Positions 1-7,216 of a stretch of 20,390 nucleotides of DNA are shown here, in pieces. Under the pieces are notes generated by a model, which searched no databases, was not told the DNA's origin, and saw nothing but the letters and a program-made list of their open reading frames with translations. This DNA comes from CBINFS01 sp966250015. GTDB taxonomy: Bacteria > Bacteroidota > Rhodothermia > Rhodothermales > DASSAV01. The stretch's first letter is position 1, and every line of letters begins with the position of its first letter. The translations under genes were made by a program, and so were the position numbers. Location: contig CBINFS010000057.1 of the NCBI GenBank assembly GCA_966250015.1, forward strand, positions 1-20,390, given 5' to 3'.

Positions 1-363
1 GCTAAACGCGCGATGGATCCCCCACGCACAACCCGGCGATTTCAGAACTGGTGCCGGGAGAAAGAAATGTGGCATCCTACCCAATGGCTGTTCCTAATGC
101 CACTAACCCAAACAACACGTCATTCCGGTCCCCGAGCCGACAAGAGCGTAGCGACTGACGTAGTAAATCCACGCAACCATGGGGCTCACCTATTAGTCAA
201 TGCAATAGGCAATCGCCGCCTGGATCTCCGCCTTCGCGGAGATGACGTGATGGGTTAGGTCGCGAGTAGTTTACATCGACTCGCCTTCGGTATACCCTAC
301 ATCCAAAAAACATTAGCGGAAATCTGGTTCATTTGCGGATAGCAATCAAACCCAGCGGGGCGA
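1..363. other. Intergenic region with repeat, no convincing gene
   Basis: I see no credible gene here. A short open frame on the + strand runs through it, but its codons cross the palindromic repeat described separately and its protein has no recognisable composition. The stretch holds a degenerate CATTCCG-type element around 118-180 and a perfect hairpin at 224-243. The right end is the 3' flank of the VOC gene, which is read on the minus strand. Confidence 0.6.
118..250. repeat. Intergenic palindromic repeat element (REP-like)
   Basis: The element begins with CGTCATTCCGG near 118 and contains GAGCGTAGCGACTGACG. It ends with a perfect hairpin at 224-243: stem ATCTCCGC, loop CTTC, stem GCGGAGAT, followed by GACG. 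This matches the general style of the short intergenic 'CGTCATTCCGAGCG...GGAATC' and 'TGGATC-CCGCCTTCGCGG-GATGACG' repeats seen in many bacterial genomes. A related sequence sits at the other end of the window (20306-20390). That it is a dispersed family is inferred from these two copies and from general experience. Confidence 0.55.
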
Positions 364-891
364 TTACTCGATCGACGCCTTCAGCGCGGCAAAGTCGAGC
401 TTTTGCATGGTATACAGAACGGCGTTCATGCGATCGACTTTTTCCTGATCGGGGCCTTCCATCACTTCCCACACGATGGACGGGACGATCTGCCAGGAGA
501 GGCCGAAACGGTCCTTCACCCATCCGCAGGGTTGCTCTTCGCCGCCTTCCGAGAGCTTCGCCCAGAGCCGGTCGATCTGCTCCTGCGTCTCACAGGTCAC
601 GTACAGCGACGAACTCTCGTTGAATTTGCCGAAGTAGGCGCCGCCGTTGAAAGCCAGAATCTCCTGGCCGTTGAGGGAAAACCGGATCGTTTTGACCTCC
701 TCGGTCGAGCCGGGGATCAGGTCGTCCGTCATTTCCGGTATGCTCCGGAGGATGTCGATCTCCTTTTGGCTGTAGAAGGTGGTCGAGTGGATCTTCGAGT
801 TTCCAAACACCTCGTTGAAGAGGTCAACATAGGTGCGTACGGCTTCTTCGGCGTTCCGGTCGAAGCCAAGGCAAAGGGTGACTGTTTTCAT
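364..891 (-). CDS. VOC family protein (PhnB / 3-dmu-9-3-mt-like)
   Basis: This 175-aa cytoplasmic protein belongs to the vicinal oxygen chelate superfamily, PhnB/'3-demethylubiquinone-9 3-methyltransferase' type. The supporting features are an N-terminal CLGFDRNAEEAVRTYVDLF beta-alpha unit, the stretch around residues 84-92 (NGGAYFGKF), and the family hallmark KDRFGLSWQIVP at about 127-138. The hallmark is followed by a helical C-terminus with the ML/VLYTMQKLD-type tail. The usual family length is 130-170 aa, so it is full length. Upstream on the minus strand there is only a weak GAGAG before the ATG. Members fold as paired beta-alpha-beta-beta-beta units and are found in very diverse roles, so no substrate can be named. 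It is transcribed alone, away from the 67-aa gene. Confidence 0.88.
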   Translation of the reverse strand: MKTVTLCLGFDRNAEEAVRTYVDLFNEVFGNSKIHSTTFYSQKEIDILRSIPEMTDDLIPGSTEEVKTIRFSLNGQEILAFNGGAYFGKFNESSSLYVTCETQEQIDRLWAKLSEGGEEQPCGWVKDRFGLSWQIVPSIVWEVMEGPDQEKVDRMNAVLYTMQKLDFAALKASIE

Positions 892-1160
892 GACGTCGCT
901 CTCTGTGTTTGTTAAAAGCCGAAAACTCTTTTACAGCGCCTGCCGGTGGGGCGCTACAAGGTAGTCGAAAAAGGTCCCGGAAGATCGACAGCCACGGGAA
1001 AAACCGTTCAGGCTACAATCACCACACTGATCGGTCCCGAGAGTGTGTAGACGAGTCCAGGCAGGATTAAAAGAGACGTGATGACCTCGTAACGAGACGG
1101 AACGCGTTCGGTCGGAGGGGTTGAAGCGAACGAATAGGTATACCGAGCCGGACCATTTTC

Positions 1161-1364
1161 ATGGTGGATGAAAAGCACGCCACACTCGAGAAGCTGGCGC
1201 GAAGGGCAAAGGAAATCGGGATCGTCGACCACTACGTGAACGATCCGAATAGAGTCATCCTGCACGTCGAGGGGCAGGAGCTGAGCCTCCATCCGGACGA
1301 CGCCCTGGCATTTCTGGAAACGGCGTTGCGCGCGAACGACCTCAACCCGCCACCCGTGCGGTAG
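1161..1364 (+). CDS. Small hypothetical protein (67 aa)
   Basis: I do not recognise the family. The ATG-initiated frame encodes a compact acidic/basic alpha-beta protein. A helix (HATLEKLARRAKEIGIVDHY) is followed by two short strands (RVILHVEGQELSL), then a second helix (PDDALAFLETALRANDL) and a proline-rich end. There is no signal peptide or membrane segment. The alternation of secondary structure and the GC-rich third positions look like real coding sequence. No clear Shine-Dalgarno precedes the ATG. It lies alone between the VOC gene and the HTH gene, both of which read the other way. Confidence 0.55.
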   Translation: MVDEKHATLEKLARRAKEIGIVDHYVNDPNRVILHVEGQELSLHPDDALAFLETALRANDLNPPPVR

Positions 1365-1393
1365 GAACGCCTTCTTTGCTCGGAGGCGCGGCT

Positions 1394-1816
1394 TTATGAA
1401 GTGGTGGACGAGTAGCCGTTCTTACGCGGGCGGAACGTCTGGAACCATCGCATACGCCGCGGGCGCACCTCTTCTCGCGGCTCCGGGACTTCCATCGGTT
1501 GCGCCTCCTCTCCCAGGTACTTGACCGCGAGGCTTCCGCGGTAATCCCCAGCCAGCACCTGCTCGAGCGCTTTCAGGGCGTCCTCGGCCGAAATGCCAAT
1601 GGCCAAGGCGTAGGCGCGGACGGTGTTGCGCAGGTGGATGGGCTCGAAGAGCGGGTAATCGATCAGGGCATTCCGCTCGAAAGCGGCGATAAGGGTTTCC
1701 GAGAACAGCGTGGACTCACGTAGCTCGTCGAGCGAGATGTTTCGGGCGAGTCGAATGCGGCGTAAATCGCTGGCAAATCGCCGGGAGGGATCGGTTGTGT
1801 CTTCCAATCTGCTCAT
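1394..1816 (-). CDS. RodZ-like helix-turn-helix (HTH_25) protein, soluble
   Basis: This is a 140-aa protein. Residues about 14-80 match the RodZ N-terminal HTH pattern: FASDLRRIRLARNISLDEL, then a recognition-like helix (ETLIAAFERN), then LRNTVRAYALAIGISAEDAL, equivalent to the 'vRgflRaYAraLgld' segment. In RodZ this domain binds MreB and precedes a membrane anchor. Here no membrane segment follows, only a basic tail (RPRRMRWFQTFRPRKNG), so a regulator or cytoskeleton adaptor role cannot be decided. I chose the ATG at 1816. A longer frame reaches 1909, but its extra 31 residues look non-coding. It diverges from the terminase gene across about 270 bases that hold a small dyad. Confidence 0.72.
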   Translation of the reverse strand: MSRLEDTTDPSRRFASDLRRIRLARNISLDELRESTLFSETLIAAFERNALIDYPLFEPIHLRNTVRAYALAIGISAEDALKALEQVLAGDYRGSLAVKYLGEEAQPMEVPEPREEVRPRRMRWFQTFRPRKNGYSSTTS

Positions 1817-1961
1817 TCGGGTATAGGGGCAAAGGGGTGAGAGAACCGGAGAGCCCTTCAGAGCCGGTTGAGGGAAGACGACAGATCCTTCAAAAAACGT
1901 CAACGGCACTTAGCGACATCTCCGAACGGAACATAAGGTTAGGGCCAGATAATTTTTGTTC

Positions 1962-1969
1962 ACACGTGT
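1962..1969. promoter_or_regulatory. Short dyad in divergent HTH/terminase intergenic region
   Basis: ACACGTGT is a perfect 8-bp palindrome inside GTTCACACGTGTAAC. It lies between the RodZ-like HTH gene (-) and the terminase gene (+), 146 bases from the HTH start and 118 bases from the ATG at 2087. An AT-rich AGATAATTTTTG stretch precedes it. Its position suits an operator, but an 8-bp palindrome can arise by chance and there is no second copy. Confidence 0.2.
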
Positions 1970-2086
1970 AACACGCTTGTAATCTGGTTGGGCGAAAACG
2001 GGACAGGTCGAAAGAACGACCTTTTTCGGGGCGCTGTAGCTGTTTAGGTTGGCCGGCAGTGAGGATTGAGGGCGCTCCCGTGCAGG

Positions 2087-3448
2087 ATGGTTGATTCGGG
2101 GGCACTGATGAGGGGTGTTGAGGACCGGTTGGCGGCGGCGCGGGCGTTCATCATCGAGGAAGGATCGGTGGCGGAGTACCTGGCCTTGCTTCCGACGGAC
2201 GAGCGTGAGCGAATCCTGGCACGGATGCCGACGGGGATGATGCTCCCGACGACGTGGGCGTTCTGGTCGCGACCGAAGCAACGCCTTCCGCCGGGCGACT
2301 GGCACGTCTGGCTGATCCTGGCCGGGCGTGGGTTTGGCAAGACGAGGACGGGGGCTGAAACGGTACGGCTGATGGCTACGAGAGGGCAAATCGAGCACAT
2401 CGCGGTGGTGGGGGAGACCGAGGCGGACGTTCGCAACGTGATGGTGGAGGGACCGGACGGGATCCTGCGCCTGAGCCCCGCCTCGGAACGCCCGGTCTTT
2501 GAGCCCACGAAACGCCGCCTGACCTGGCCGAACGGCGTGGTGGCGACGACCTACTCAGGTGTCGACCCCGAACAGCTTCGCGGGCCGCAGCACGGGTTCG
2601 CCTGGGTCGACGAGCTGGCGAAGTTTGCCTGCGCCACCGAGACGTGGGACAACCTCATGATGGGCCTTCGGATGGGCGACTCCCCGAGGTGCCTGGTGAC
2701 GACCACTCCGAGGCCGATCGGCCTCCTGCGCGACCTCGTGCGCCGCAACGGGGTGGACGTACACGTCACGCACGGCACGACGTACGAGAACAAAAGCAAC
2801 CTGCCGGAGGCTTTTCTGCGGCAGATCGTCCGGAAGTACGAGGGGAGCACGATCGGGCGGCAGGAGCTGCTGGCCGAGCTGCTCGACGAAGCGCCGGGTG
2901 CGCTGTGGAAGCGAAGCCTGATCGACCAGTACCGGCAGCGTCACGAACGGCTCGTGCGGATCGTCGTCGGAGTGGATCCGAGCACGGCAGCGGATGGGGG
3001 CGGCGACGCCTGCGGGATCGTCGTGGCCGGAATCGACGACCGGTCGCCCCTACACGGCTTCGTGCTCGAAGACGCGACCATACACGGCAGTCCGAACGCC
3101 TGGGCGCAGCGGGTGGCGTCGGTCTACCGGCAGTGGGCCGCGAACCTGGTCGTGGCGGAGGCGAACCAGGGCGGCGACATGGTGCGGGCGGTGCTGCGGC
3201 AGGTCGAATCGGGCATGTACGTGCGCCTGGTGCACGCGTCGAAGGGGAAGGTGGCCCGAGCCGAGCCGATCGTCGCGCTCTACGAGCAGGGGCGCGTCCA
3301 CCACACCCGCGTGTTTGCCGCCCTCGAGGACGAATTGGTGACGTGGGCGCCGGGCAGCCGGAGCCCCAACCGCCTCGACGCTCTGGTGTGGTGCCTGACC
3401 GAGCTGATGCAACGCGGTGGTGGCGAAGTCAGGGGCGAGATTTTCTAA
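2087..3448 (+). CDS. Phage/GTA-type terminase large subunit (TerL)
   Basis: This is the ATPase-nuclease motor that packages DNA into a phage or GTA prohead through the portal. In the 453-aa version the motifs appear in order. Walker A is LAGRGFGKTRTG at about 79-90, Walker B is FAWVDE at 171-176, and the coupling motif TTTP is at 205-208. The RNase-H-like nuclease has acids D297 (VGVDPS), E358 (VAEANQGGD) and D431 (PNRLDALVW). All key residues are intact and the length is normal for HK97/GTA-like TerL. The start is uncertain: TTG 2066 and ATG 2108 (with GGGGG upstream) are also possible. The portal gene follows 22 bases later. No small terminase subunit is recognisable upstream. Function as a packaging motor is family knowledge; activity here is inferred from motif integrity. 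Confidence 0.93.
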   Translation: MVDSGALMRGVEDRLAAARAFIIEEGSVAEYLALLPTDERERILARMPTGMMLPTTWAFWSRPKQRLPPGDWHVWLILAGRGFGKTRTGAETVRLMATRGQIEHIAVVGETEADVRNVMVEGPDGILRLSPASERPVFEPTKRRLTWPNGVVATTYSGVDPEQLRGPQHGFAWVDELAKFACATETWDNLMMGLRMGDSPRCLVTTTPRPIGLLRDLVRRNGVDVHVTHGTTYENKSNLPEAFLRQIVRKYEGSTIGRQELLAELLDEAPGALWKRSLIDQYRQRHERLVRIVVGVDPSTAADGGGDACGIVVAGIDDRSPLHGFVLEDATIHGSPNAWAQRVASVYRQWAANLVVAEANQGGDMVRAVLRQVESGMYVRLVHASKGKVARAEPIVALYEQGRVHHTRVFAALEDELVTWAPGSRSPNRLDALVWCLTELMQRGGGEVRGEIF

Positions 3449-3470
3449 CTGCTTTTTTGGGGATGCGCAA

Positions 3471-4730
3471 ATGGAGACAAAGGTAAATGGTAAAGGAACG
3501 GCCCCTGTTGAGGGCGGGTACGCGTGGGTGTTCCCGGACGACGACCCCGCGTTGGAGCTATTGGAAAGCCGCCGGCCTGTACGAAAAAGGTCGGAGCAGG
3601 CGCCGTCGAAATCGGGCGCCACCAGCTGGGAGGAGCCTCGCCTGTCGTTCGACGACATGCTCTACTTCTTCGACGTCAACGTGTGGCACCGCCGGTGCGT
3701 GCTCGTGCGGGCGAAGCTGGTCGGTGGGCTCGGCTGGCGACTCGAACGGGACGGGGAAGTTATTTTCGACCCGAAAAACGGGATCGACACGAAGCCCGAA
3801 CACCCGGTCGTGCAGTTACTGCGTCGCCCGAATCCCGACACGCTCGACACGTTCGACGTAATCGTGCACCGCCTGCTCGTCGACTTCTACAGCCTCGGGA
3901 ACGCTTACCTGGAGGTTGCGCGGGATCGCAGTAGCCGGGTGGCCGAGCTCTATCACATGCCCGGCCGCACCATGCGCAGAAGCCGCGACTTGAAAGGGTA
4001 CTGGCAGGTCAAAGAAGGACGGCAGATCCCCTTTGACCGGTTCGGAGCCGAAGGGGCGAACAACGAGGTGCTTCACTTCATGCAGTACGACCCGTCGAAC
4101 GATTATTACGGCGTGCCGGACTGGTATGCGGCGCTCGGCACGATGGCCCTCGACCGCACGATCCTCGAGTTCAACACGCGCCTGTTTGCGAACAGCCTGA
4201 TGGCGAACACCGCCCTGATCGTGGAGGGAGGACGCCTGTCCCCGGAGACTCGTGAGGCAATCCGTGCGTTTTTGCGGGATCGGGCAATAGGCACCTCGAA
4301 TGCAGGTCGGGTGCTGCTGCTCGAAGACGAACGCGACCAGGTTAAGATCCGGTTCGAGCGGTTGAGCCTCGACGTGAAGGACGTGCTCATCGTCGAGGCG
4401 CAGAAGCACTTTCGGGATGCCGTCATTGCGGCGCATGGCGTCCCGCCCCGCGTCCTCGGGATCGTGACCCCCGGACAGCTCGGTGCGACCGGCGAGGTCG
4501 AAGGCCAGCTTCAGACGTTCCGCGAGACGGTCCTGCGCCCCGGCCGGTTCATGCTCGAATCGACCCTCGGCGTCGTCGTTTCGAGCCTGGACCCGCGCTG
4601 CCGGATCCGATTCGCCGAGCTCGACACGACCGACCAGCGCGCCGACGCCGACTTCTTCAGCCACATGCTCGATCACGGCGTCTACACCCCGGAAGAAGTG
4701 CGCTCGCGCCTCGAGGCGAGGGGGAGTTGA
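3471..4730 (+). CDS. Phage portal protein (HK97/PBSX-like)
   Basis: This 419-aa protein is of the HK97-type portal family, the dodecameric ring at the capsid vertex through which TerL pumps DNA. Recognisable stretches are the N-terminal LSFDDMLYFFDVNVWHRRCV helix, HPVVQLLRRPNPDTLDTFD, LLVDFYSLGNAYLEVARD, EVLHFMQYDPSNDYYGVPDW, the clip/wing segment NTRLFANSLMANTALIVEGG, and AAHGVPPRVLGIVTPGQLGAT. The length fits the family (380-450 aa). I chose ATG 3471, preceded by TTGGGG about 8 bases upstream. A longer GTG-started frame overlaps terL and adds only 18 unlikely residues. It is co-directional with terL and probably co-transcribed. The gene that normally follows (prohead protease or capsid) is missing. 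Confidence 0.92.
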   Translation: METKVNGKGTAPVEGGYAWVFPDDDPALELLESRRPVRKRSEQAPSKSGATSWEEPRLSFDDMLYFFDVNVWHRRCVLVRAKLVGGLGWRLERDGEVIFDPKNGIDTKPEHPVVQLLRRPNPDTLDTFDVIVHRLLVDFYSLGNAYLEVARDRSSRVAELYHMPGRTMRRSRDLKGYWQVKEGRQIPFDRFGAEGANNEVLHFMQYDPSNDYYGVPDWYAALGTMALDRTILEFNTRLFANSLMANTALIVEGGRLSPETREAIRAFLRDRAIGTSNAGRVLLLEDERDQVKIRFERLSLDVKDVLIVEAQKHFRDAVIAAHGVPPRVLGIVTPGQLGATGEVEGQLQTFRETVLRPGRFMLESTLGVVVSSLDPRCRIRFAELDTTDQRADADFFSHMLDHGVYTPEEVRSRLEARGS

Positions 4731-4746
4731 ACGTGGGCTACCGATT

Positions 4747-4830
4747 ATGGAAAACTACGGTCCGAAGATGACGCTGGTGTGCGCCGAGGATTTTTGGAGC
4801 CTGTATTACATCCGTATTTCATCGTCGTAA
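4747..4830 (+). pseudogene. Short ORF after portal, possible truncated next phage gene
   Basis: An ATG 16 bases after the portal stop opens a 27-residue frame (MENYGPKMTLVCAEDFWSL...). It stops inside the 3' end of the convergent hydrolase gene. Its place is where a head-morphogenesis gene would start in a head module. It could be the stub left when the rest of the module was lost, or simply chance. The sequence is too short to assign to a family. Confidence 0.2.
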
Positions 4831-6039
4831 GGTTGCGGTGAAGTGCTCGGCGGCGGTGTCGAAGACATCGTCGAAGCACCGGTCGAGGGCGTCGTCGGGA
4901 GCCGAGGGAGGAAAAGGGGTTACGTGGCTGTGGTCGAAGGGGAAGTCGGCAATCCTTACGGGAATGGGGATGTTGCGGAAGTCACCCTGAAGCGTGTTGA
5001 GGACTTCACTGGCGGGAACGACGTCGTCGTGCCGAAGGGCAAGAGCGGCGATGTGGTCGGCAAGCTCGTTCAAACGGCGCTCACGGACGTCTTTGTGTTG
5101 CCGGTAGTTGAGCATTGCCTCGAAGTAACGGCCCTCGTGGTGTCCCTCGCGCATGTAGTGAGCGAGGCGTTCGTCGGCACGGAGCTCGTTTTCGAAGCGT
5201 GCCAGGTAAAACGAATAAAGGGCGATGGTGGCGTCACTGTCGAGGATGTAGCGCGAATTCGGGTAGAGCCTGTCGAGGGTGGGTCCGCCACAAAAAATGA
5301 AGAGCCTGGTGTCGGCGAAGCGCTCGCCGGGATCGGTCATAAGCAGGATCTCGCAGAGGAAGGCGCCGATGGAATATCCGAAGAAGTCGACGGAGGCGTC
5401 GGCGGCAAATAGCGGGTGCCGGCCGTCACGGATTTCATCGACGAGCTGCACCACGTCGTAAAACGTCTGGAGACCCGACCATACCAACCGTTGCGGTGTG
5501 GCTTCGAGGCGGGTACTGATGGCCACGTTGGCGAACGTGCTGTTGGCGAGGGTGGGCGACTTGGTGCGGCGCTTCTGCGAGAGGGGGAGCATGAGCCGCG
5601 GATCGCCCCATGCCGCCGGTGCACGATTCATGTGGAAGGCAAGCGGGAAGAGTATGACGGCGCTATCGGTGCGTTCGACCAGTCGCTCGGCCCAAGGGAG
5701 GTATTTGTCCCAACCTCGCTCGTTGAGTCCGTGGAAGAGGAGAATGGCCCGGTCGGGACGTTGCGTCGACGACGGGTAGAACACGGAGTAACGGAAACGG
5801 CGGTTTTCAATGACGTCTGCATCGGCGACGTCGAGCTCGTCACCATTGCGAGGGAACGCTCGTCCCACGAAGCACCTGTCGTGGGAGTCGCAACGATACG
5901 TCGGGTTACCGGGCAGGATCCGCCAGGAGGCGGACTGGAAGGTGTAGTTGGTTATCACCGTGCCTCCGGGCAACTCGATACGATCCGAGCTCTGATCGAA
6001 GGCCTCCCGCAATAAGGCGTACGTCTTTTTGTAGCGCAT
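4819..6039 (-). CDS. Alpha/beta hydrolase, DUF6051-like
   Basis: This protein of about 406 aa has an alpha/beta-hydrolase core. Strand plus oxyanion-hole HG lies at about 103-104 (ILLFHGLNERGWDKYLPWAE). The nucleophile elbow is GYSIG with Ser at about 223. The candidate acid is the DD at 338-339 (LRHDDVVP), and the candidate base is His 370 or 372 (FDHSHVTP). The overall pattern matches what I know as DUF6051, a Bacteroidetes/Rhodothermota family of unknown substrate. The insert around 140-185 (AAWGDPRLMLPLSQKR) may form a lid. I chose ATG 6039; the frame extends to 6168, but the added residues look non-coding. No signal peptide is seen, so it is probably cytoplasmic. It is convergent with the portal gene, overlapping only the short ORF. 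Confidence 0.8.
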   Translation of the reverse strand: MRYKKTYALLREAFDQSSDRIELPGGTVITNYTFQSASWRILPGNPTYRCDSHDRCFVGRAFPRNGDELDVADADVIENRRFRYSVFYPSSTQRPDRAILLFHGLNERGWDKYLPWAERLVERTDSAVILFPLAFHMNRAPAAWGDPRLMLPLSQKRRTKSPTLANSTFANVAISTRLEATPQRLVWSGLQTFYDVVQLVDEIRDGRHPLFAADASVDFFGYSIGAFLCEILLMTDPGERFADTRLFIFCGGPTLDRLYPNSRYILDSDATIALYSFYLARFENELRADERLAHYMREGHHEGRYFEAMLNYRQHKDVRERRLNELADHIAALALRHDDVVPASEVLNTLQGDFRNIPIPVRIADFPFDHSHVTPFPPSAPDDALDRCFDDVFDTAAEHFTATLRR

Positions 6040-6280
6040 GAGGAGATTTGGGGGGTGTGCCGGGCTGGGACCTACTTGTGCAAGATACGCGTGCCCTCCA
6101 TCTTGCGCCAGCACGTCGCGCTCTGCAGAGGAGGAACGGCAGGCTGATCCCTTTGCCTCTTCAATCAAAAGACAATCAACGCGAATCAGCAGCCATCAGC
6201 AGGTAGACGTCCAACGATTTTGTGGACGATTTCTGTTCACGATGTGATCGTCCGGCGATAAACAGCGGAAGGGTGGGTGG

Positions 6281-6595
6281 TCAGTTCGGATAGATGGGGT
6301 TGAAGATCCAATAGAAGAGGCCGCGTTCGGTGTGGCCGAGCGGGCAGCCGGCGGCGCGGTAGTCGTTCTGGGCCTGGCGGTGTAGCCACTGCACGAAAGG
6401 GCGGTTCCCGGCGGCAATGGTGTTGAACAGGTCGTTCAGGTTGCCAAGGTCGATGTGAGGGCAATTTTCAGGTCGAGCTGAATCCATACCAGGTGGCTGT
6501 TTGACGAGTGTCACCGGCCCGGTACAAACGAATAACCCGACAACCGGCAGGATCCCTGATCTATCCCCGTTCCATACGCTTTCATTCACATTCAC
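6281..6595 (-). CDS. Hypothetical small ORF (104 aa, or 68 aa from an internal ATG)
   Basis: I do not recognise this protein. The C-terminal half (IDLGNLNDLFNTIAAGNRPF, then GCPLGHTERGLFYWIFNPIY) has a protein-like, aromatic-rich composition. The first 36 residues are less convincing. An internal ATG at 6487 would give 68 aa. A weakly hydrophobic stretch (ILPVVGLFVCTG) occurs near the start of the long version. There is no ribosome binding site for either start. It could be a small orphan gene or the decayed end of a larger one. It lies upstream of the hydrolase on the same strand, separated by about 240 bases. Confidence 0.35.
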   Translation of the reverse strand: MNVNESVWNGDRSGILPVVGLFVCTGPVTLVKQPPGMDSARPENCPHIDLGNLNDLFNTIAAGNRPFVQWLHRQAQNDYRAAGCPLGHTERGLFYWIFNPIYPN

Positions 6596-7216
6596 ATGAG
6601 GTTTTTTCCTCCAACTCCCTGCCGGTTGCCGGGAGAGCAGGCTCGGTGAATGCGGATTTCAGCGACACGGCTTTGCGGGCTTACGGTCCCGGTCGGCCTC
6701 TTCTTACTCGATCCGATCACCAGCCCACGTTCTCCATCCCTGCGAGTGCATTGTACTACGAATGCCGGGCGTGACGCTCAACCGGTCACGCAATCCGGAC
6801 GCCATTATTCGAGAATCAAGGGATATAGCTGATGCACCACGGCACCCACGTTTTTCGCTCAAAGCCGGTACGCCACAGGTTATGTGGCCTCGTGGTTTTT
6901 TTACGATATCGGTCGGGCAAGACGTGGATCAATCAGGTTTGAGTCGCTGGAGCCTGGATTTTTGCGCCGGGAATCAGGCAGTTATTCCGGTATACTTCGG
7001 ATTATTACAAGCTTATCCAGGCCTTGAGCAATCCGGTCTCCGAACGATGGCGCGACTGGGGTGTTGTTAAGTAGACCGGTATTTTGGGAATAGAATGATC
7101 AATTGTCGTAACTCCGACACGACTCGTTCGTATTTCAAGACTCGATAAACGATTAAAGAGTCTGGAAACCATATAATCCAGGGTCGTTCGATACGAATCG
7201 AACCGAACCGTTTTTC
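6596..7216. other. Gene-poor stretch upstream of the first histidine kinase
   Basis: About 620 bases hold no convincing gene. Short open frames exist on + (for example 6762-7070), but their proteins look random. A stop-bounded frame ending at 7073 reads RYTSDYYKLIQALSNPVSER and onward without a start codon, so it might be a decayed gene end. The last 50 bases contain a consensus TATAAT and a dyad, annotated separately. Confidence 0.5.
7172..7203 (+). promoter_or_regulatory. Candidate promoter -10 and operator/leader dyad before the first histidine kinase
   Basis: A perfect TATAAT lies at 7172-7177. No good -35 stands at the right distance. Nine bases downstream, at 7186-7203, lies the dyad GTTCGAT-ACGA-ATCGAAC (perfect 7-bp arms, 4-base loop), close to the expected transcription start and 13 bases before the ATG. 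It could be an operator or a 5' leader hairpin that hides the start region. Group-specific promoters in this phylum may differ, so the -10 call is tentative. Confidence 0.35.

Noticed and set aside
13..258. Plus-strand frame of 81 codons at the window start
   Set aside because: It runs across the palindromic intergenic repeat, and its product has no protein-like pattern.
2087..4730. Complete prophage or full gene transfer agent cluster
   Set aside because: Only terminase and portal are present. No capsid, protease, adaptor, tail, integrase, lysis gene or attachment site is visible.
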